DNA of 64,000 bases from Rallus limicola (taxonomy: Eukaryota; Chordata; Aves; Gruiformes; Rallidae). The notes under the pieces were generated by a model. That model was not told where the DNA came from and searched no databases. It saw nothing but the letters and a program-made list of their open reading frames with translations. A program made the translations under genes and the position numbers. This document shows, in pieces, positions 60,649-64,000 of this stretch (position 1 is the first letter of the stretch; each line of letters starts with the position of its first letter). The DNA lies in the NCBI GenBank assembly GCA_022605955.1, contig JAKCOZ010000312.1, positions 186,001 through 250,000 on the forward strand, written 5' to 3'.

Positions 60649-62826
60649 TTATAACAGGACACACAAGCAGACCCTGTCACTTTGGCTCTCAGCCTTTTCC
60701 TTTGCCTGGAAAGAGGGAACATGCCTGGAACCTCCTACGGTGCTTTTCTCGGCCCTAGCAGACTGCAGTTCAAAACATGCTAAACGTCCAGCAATAACTC
60801 CCAAAGTAAAGAAGCTAGGCATGAAAGGCATAGCTTGTCTGAAACCTCCTAACAGGACACACAAGCAGACCCTGTCACTTTGGCTCTCAGCGTTTTCCTT
60901 TGCCTGGAAAGAGGGAACATGCCTGGAAGCTCCTACGGTGCTTTTCTCGGCCCTAGCAGACTGCAGTTCAAAACATGCTAAACGTCCAGCAATAACTCCC
61001 AAAGTAAAGAAGCTAGGACTGAAAGGCATAGCTTGTCTGAAACCTCCTAACAGGACACACAAGCAGACCCTGTCACTTTGGCTCTCAGCCTTTTCCTTTG
61101 CCTGGAAAGAGGGAACATGCCTGGAACCTCCTACGGTGCTTTTCTCAGCCCTAGCAGACTGCAGTTCAAAACATGCTAAACGTCCAGCAATAACTCCCAA
61201 AGTAAAGAAGCTAGGACTGAAAGGCATAGCTTGTCTGAAACCTCCTAACAGGACACACAAGCAGACCCTGTCACTTTGGCTCTCAGCCTTTTCCTTTGCC
61301 TGGAAAGAGGGAACATGCCTGGAAGCTCCTACGGTGCTTTTCTCGGCCCTAGCAGACTGCAGTTCAAAACATGCTAAACGTCCAGCAATAACTCCCAAAG
61401 TAAAGAAGCTAGGCATGAAAGGCATAGCTTGTCTGAAACCTCCTAACAGGACACACAAGCAGACCCTGTCACTTTGGCTCTCAGCCTTTTCCTTTGCCTG
61501 GAAAGAAGGAACATACCTGCTACCTCCTACAGTGCTTTTCTCGGCCCTAGCAGACTGCAGTTCAAAACATGCTAAACGTCCAGCAATAACTCCCAAAGTA
61601 AAGAAGCTAGGCATGAAAGGCATAGCTTGTCTGAAACCTCCTAACAGGACACACAAGCAGACCCTGTCACTTTGGCTCTCAGCCTTTTCCTTTGCCTGGA
61701 AAGAGGGAACATGCCTGGAACCTCCTACGGTGCTTTTCTCGGCCCTAGCAGACTGCAGTTCAAAACTTGCTAAACGTCCAGCAATAACTCCCAAAGTAAA
61801 GAAGCTAGGACTGAAAGGCATAGCTTGTCTGAAACCTCCTAACAGGACACACAAGCAGACCCTGTCACTTTGGCTCTCAGCCTTTTCCTTTGTCTGGAAA
61901 GAGGGAACATGCCTGGAACCTCCTACGGTGCTTTTCTCGGCCCTAGCAGACTGCAGTTCAAAACATGCTAAACGTCCAGCAATAACTCCCAAAGTAAAGA
62001 AGCTAGGCATGAAAGGCATAGCTTGTCTGAAACCTCCTAACAGGACACACAAGCAGACCCTGTCACTTTGGCTCTCAGCCTTTTCCTTTGCCTGGAAAGA
62101 GGGAACATGCCTGGAAGCTCCTACGGTGCTTTTCTCGGCCCTAGCAGACTGCAGTTCAAAACATGCTAAACGTCCAGCAATAACTCCCAAAGTAAAGAAG
62201 CTAGGACTGAAAGGCATAGCTTGTCTGAAACCTCCTAACAGGACACACAAGCAGACCCTGTCACTTTGGCTCTCAGCCTTTTCCTTTGCCTGGAAAGAGG
62301 GAACATGCCTGGAACCTCCTACGGTGCTTTTCTCGGCCCTAGCAGACTGCAGTTCAAAACATGCTAAACGTCCAGCAATAACTCCCAAAGTAAAGAAGCT
62401 AGGACTGAAAGGCATAGCTTGTCTGAAACCTCCTAACAGGACACACAAGCAGACCCTGTCACTTTGGCTCTCAGCCTTTTCCTTTGCCTGGAAAGAAGGA
62501 ACATACCTGCTACCTCCTACAGAGCTTTTCTCGGCCCTAGCAGACTGCAGTTCAAAACACGCTAAACGTCCAGCAATAACTCCCAAAGTAAAGAAGCTAG
62601 GCATGAAAGGCATAGCTTGTCTGAAACCTCCTAACAGGACACACAAGCAGACCCTGTCACTTTGGCTCTCAGCCTTTTCCTTTGCCTGGAAAGAAGGAAC
62701 ATACCTGCTACCTCCTACAGTGCTTTTCTCGGCCCTAGCAGACTGCAGTTCAAAACATGCTAAACGTCCAGCAATAACTCCCAAAGTAAAGAAGCTAGGC
62801 ATGAAAGGCATAGCTTGTCTGAAACC
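60649..62826 (+). repeat. 11-monomer relative of the preceding 13-monomer block
   Basis: Tandem relative of 58075-60648 with 11 monomers. It has one fewer CTG/P-linker monomer before the CCTACAGAGC unit, and it lacks the P-linker monomer after it. In that last respect it agrees with the older block at 10654-13029, so the extra monomer at 60.3 kb was probably gained in the 13-mer. Confidence 0.8.
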
Positions 62827-64000
62827 TTATAACAGGACACACAAGCAGACCCTGTCACTTTGGCTCTCAGCCTTTTCCTTTGCCTGGAAAGAGGGAACAT
62901 GCCTGGAACCTCCTACGGTGCTTTTCTCGGCCCTAGCAGACTGCAGTTCAAAACATGCTAAACGTCCAGCAATAACTCCCAAAGTAAAGAAGCTAGGCAT
63001 GAAAGGCATAGCTTGTCTGAAACCTCCTAACAGGACACACAAGCAGACCCTGTCACTTTGGCTCTCAGCCTTTTCCTTTGCCTGGAAAGAGGGAACATGC
63101 CTGGAACCTCCTACGGTGCTTTTCTCGGCCCTAGCAGACTGCAGTTCAAAACATGCTAAACGTCCAGCAATAACTCCCAAAGTAAAGAAGCTAGGACTGA
63201 AAGGCATAGCTTGTCTGAAACCTCCTAACAGGACACACAAGCAGACCCTGTCACTTTGGCTCTCAGCCTTTTCCTTTGCCTGGAAAGAAGGAACATACCT
63301 GCTACCTCCTACAGTGCTTTTCTCAGCCCTAGCAGACTGCAGTTCAAAACATGCTAAACGTCCAGCAATAACTCCCAAAGTAAAGAAGCTAGGACTGAAA
63401 GGCATAGCTTGTCTGAAACCTCCTAACAGGACACACAAGCAGACCCTGTCACTTTGGCTCTCAGCCTTTTCCTTTGCCTGGAAAGAGGGAACATGCCTGG
63501 AAGCTCCTACGGTGCTTTTCTCGGCCCTAGCAGACTGCAGTTCAAAACATGCTAAACGTCCAGCAATAACTCCCAAAGTAAAGAAGCTAGGCATGAAAGG
63601 CATAGCTTGTCTGAAACCTCCTAACAGGACACACAAGCAGACCCTGTCACTTTGGCTCTCAGCCTTTTCCTTTGCCTGGAAAGAAGGAACATACCTGCTA
63701 CCTCCTACAGTGCTTTTCTCGGCCCTAGCAGACTGCAGTTCAAAACATGCTAAACGTCCAGCAATAACTCCCAAAGTAAAGAAGCTAGGCATGAAAGGCA
63801 TAGCTTGTCTGAAACCTCCTAACAGGACACACAAGCAGACCCTGTCACTTTGGCTCTCAGCCTTTTCCTTTGCCTGGAAAGAGGGAACATGCCTGGAAGC
63901 TCCTACGGTGCTTTTCTCGGCCCTAGCAGACTGCAGTTCAAAACTTGCTAAACGTCCAGCAATAACTCCCAAAGTAAAGAAGCTAGGCATGAAAGGCATA
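62827..64000 (+). repeat. Right-hand end of window, six monomers of array
   Basis: Six monomers after the last CTTATAACAGG variant. A CTCAGCCC monomer (near 63324) and the general order resemble the 12-mers at 34.6-39.3 kb. The array is cut by the window end, so it continues further right. Confidence 0.8.

Larger units (their letters stand above)
1..64000 (+). repeat. 198-bp satellite DNA array, about 322 head-to-tail monomers
   Basis: The same 198-bp unit recurs without interruption and always in one orientation. Monomer starts, taken at the motif GCTTTTCTCGG, fall at 55+198n up to about 34.4 kb. They shift by +91 after a partial unit at 34400-34490 and by a further +8 after eight single-base insertions between 55.89 and 57.43 kb. 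Elsewhere I found no length change, so divergence is almost entirely substitutional. The consensus is about 49% GC with 3 CpG per unit (observed/expected near 0.26 by hand count). There is no unique sequence at either end. This organisation is typical of eukaryotic centromeric or other constitutive heterochromatin; that location is inference. I do not recognise the family and assign no name or species. Confidence 0.98.

Noticed and set aside
1..64000. CRISPR array or other prokaryotic repeat system
   Set aside because: There is no repeat/spacer alternation. The full 198 bp is conserved in every unit, no cas-like or other genes are present, and CpG depletion points to a eukaryote.
1..64000. 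CENP-B box in the monomer
   Set aside because: The box needs TTCG and CGGG cores. The three CpG contexts of the consensus are TCTCGGC, AACGTCC and TACGGT, and neither strand matches. The lone CGGGA near 56353 comes from a one-base insertion.
1..64000. Telomeric, rDNA or simple-sequence DNA
   Set aside because: No TTAGGG-like runs, no rRNA similarity that I can recognise, and no microsatellite. The repeat is a complex 198-bp unit.
1..64000. A previously undescribed gene system hidden in the window
   Set aside because: I read the whole span for departures from the satellite consensus. Apart from substitutions, the 91-bp event and the insertion cluster, no non-satellite sequence exists here to encode one.

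Overview
The whole 64 kb window is one uninterrupted tandem satellite array. A 198-bp monomer, about 322 full copies, runs head-to-tail in a single orientation from the first base to the last. I see no unique flank, transposon, inversion, RNA gene or credible protein gene, so both ends lie inside a larger array. The monomer is about 49% GC (97 of 198 by hand count) with 3 CpG, against roughly 11-12 expected from its C and G counts. Strong CpG depletion plus a nucleosome-scale satellite period suggests eukaryotic heterochromatin, centromeric or pericentromeric, most likely from a CpG-methylating genome such as a vertebrate. I do not recognise the satellite and cannot name the species.

Because 198 is divisible by 3 and one frame on each strand happens to lack stops, the array shows huge apparent reading frames (up to 5,174 codons on the + strand). 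Their 66-residue unit is the monomer read in frame. I treat them as non-coding by-products.

The information lies in how monomer variants are ordered. Three linker haplotypes (called P, A and L here) and an ATG/CTG dimorphism act as barcodes. Layout: 1-3410, mostly P-type block with an 11-monomer echo; 3411-9349, block A; 9350-14390, mosaic including a 12-monomer block; 14391-22995 and 23103-31707, two almost identical copies of an 8,712-bp (44-monomer) unit; 31397-34399, block C, a chimera related to A and B; 34309-34490, a 91-bp partial-monomer duplication, the only large phase break; 34596-39622, a tandem 12-mer; 39258-43217, a tandem 10-mer; 43291-48121, another 12-mer; 48052-53990, block B, a 5.9-kb relative of block A 44.6 kb away; 51300-56452, a tandem 13-mer inside and beyond B; 55889-57425, a cluster of eight single-base insertions; 58075-62826, a 13-mer followed by a shortened 11-mer relative; 62827-64000, more array.

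No single higher-order period covers the window. Nested local duplications of 2, 10, 12, 13 and 44 monomers look like recent repeated unequal exchange. There is no gene system here. The points most worth checking are the near-perfect 8.7-kb duplication, the 91-bp breakpoint and the insertion cluster, which may be an unpolished assembly segment.
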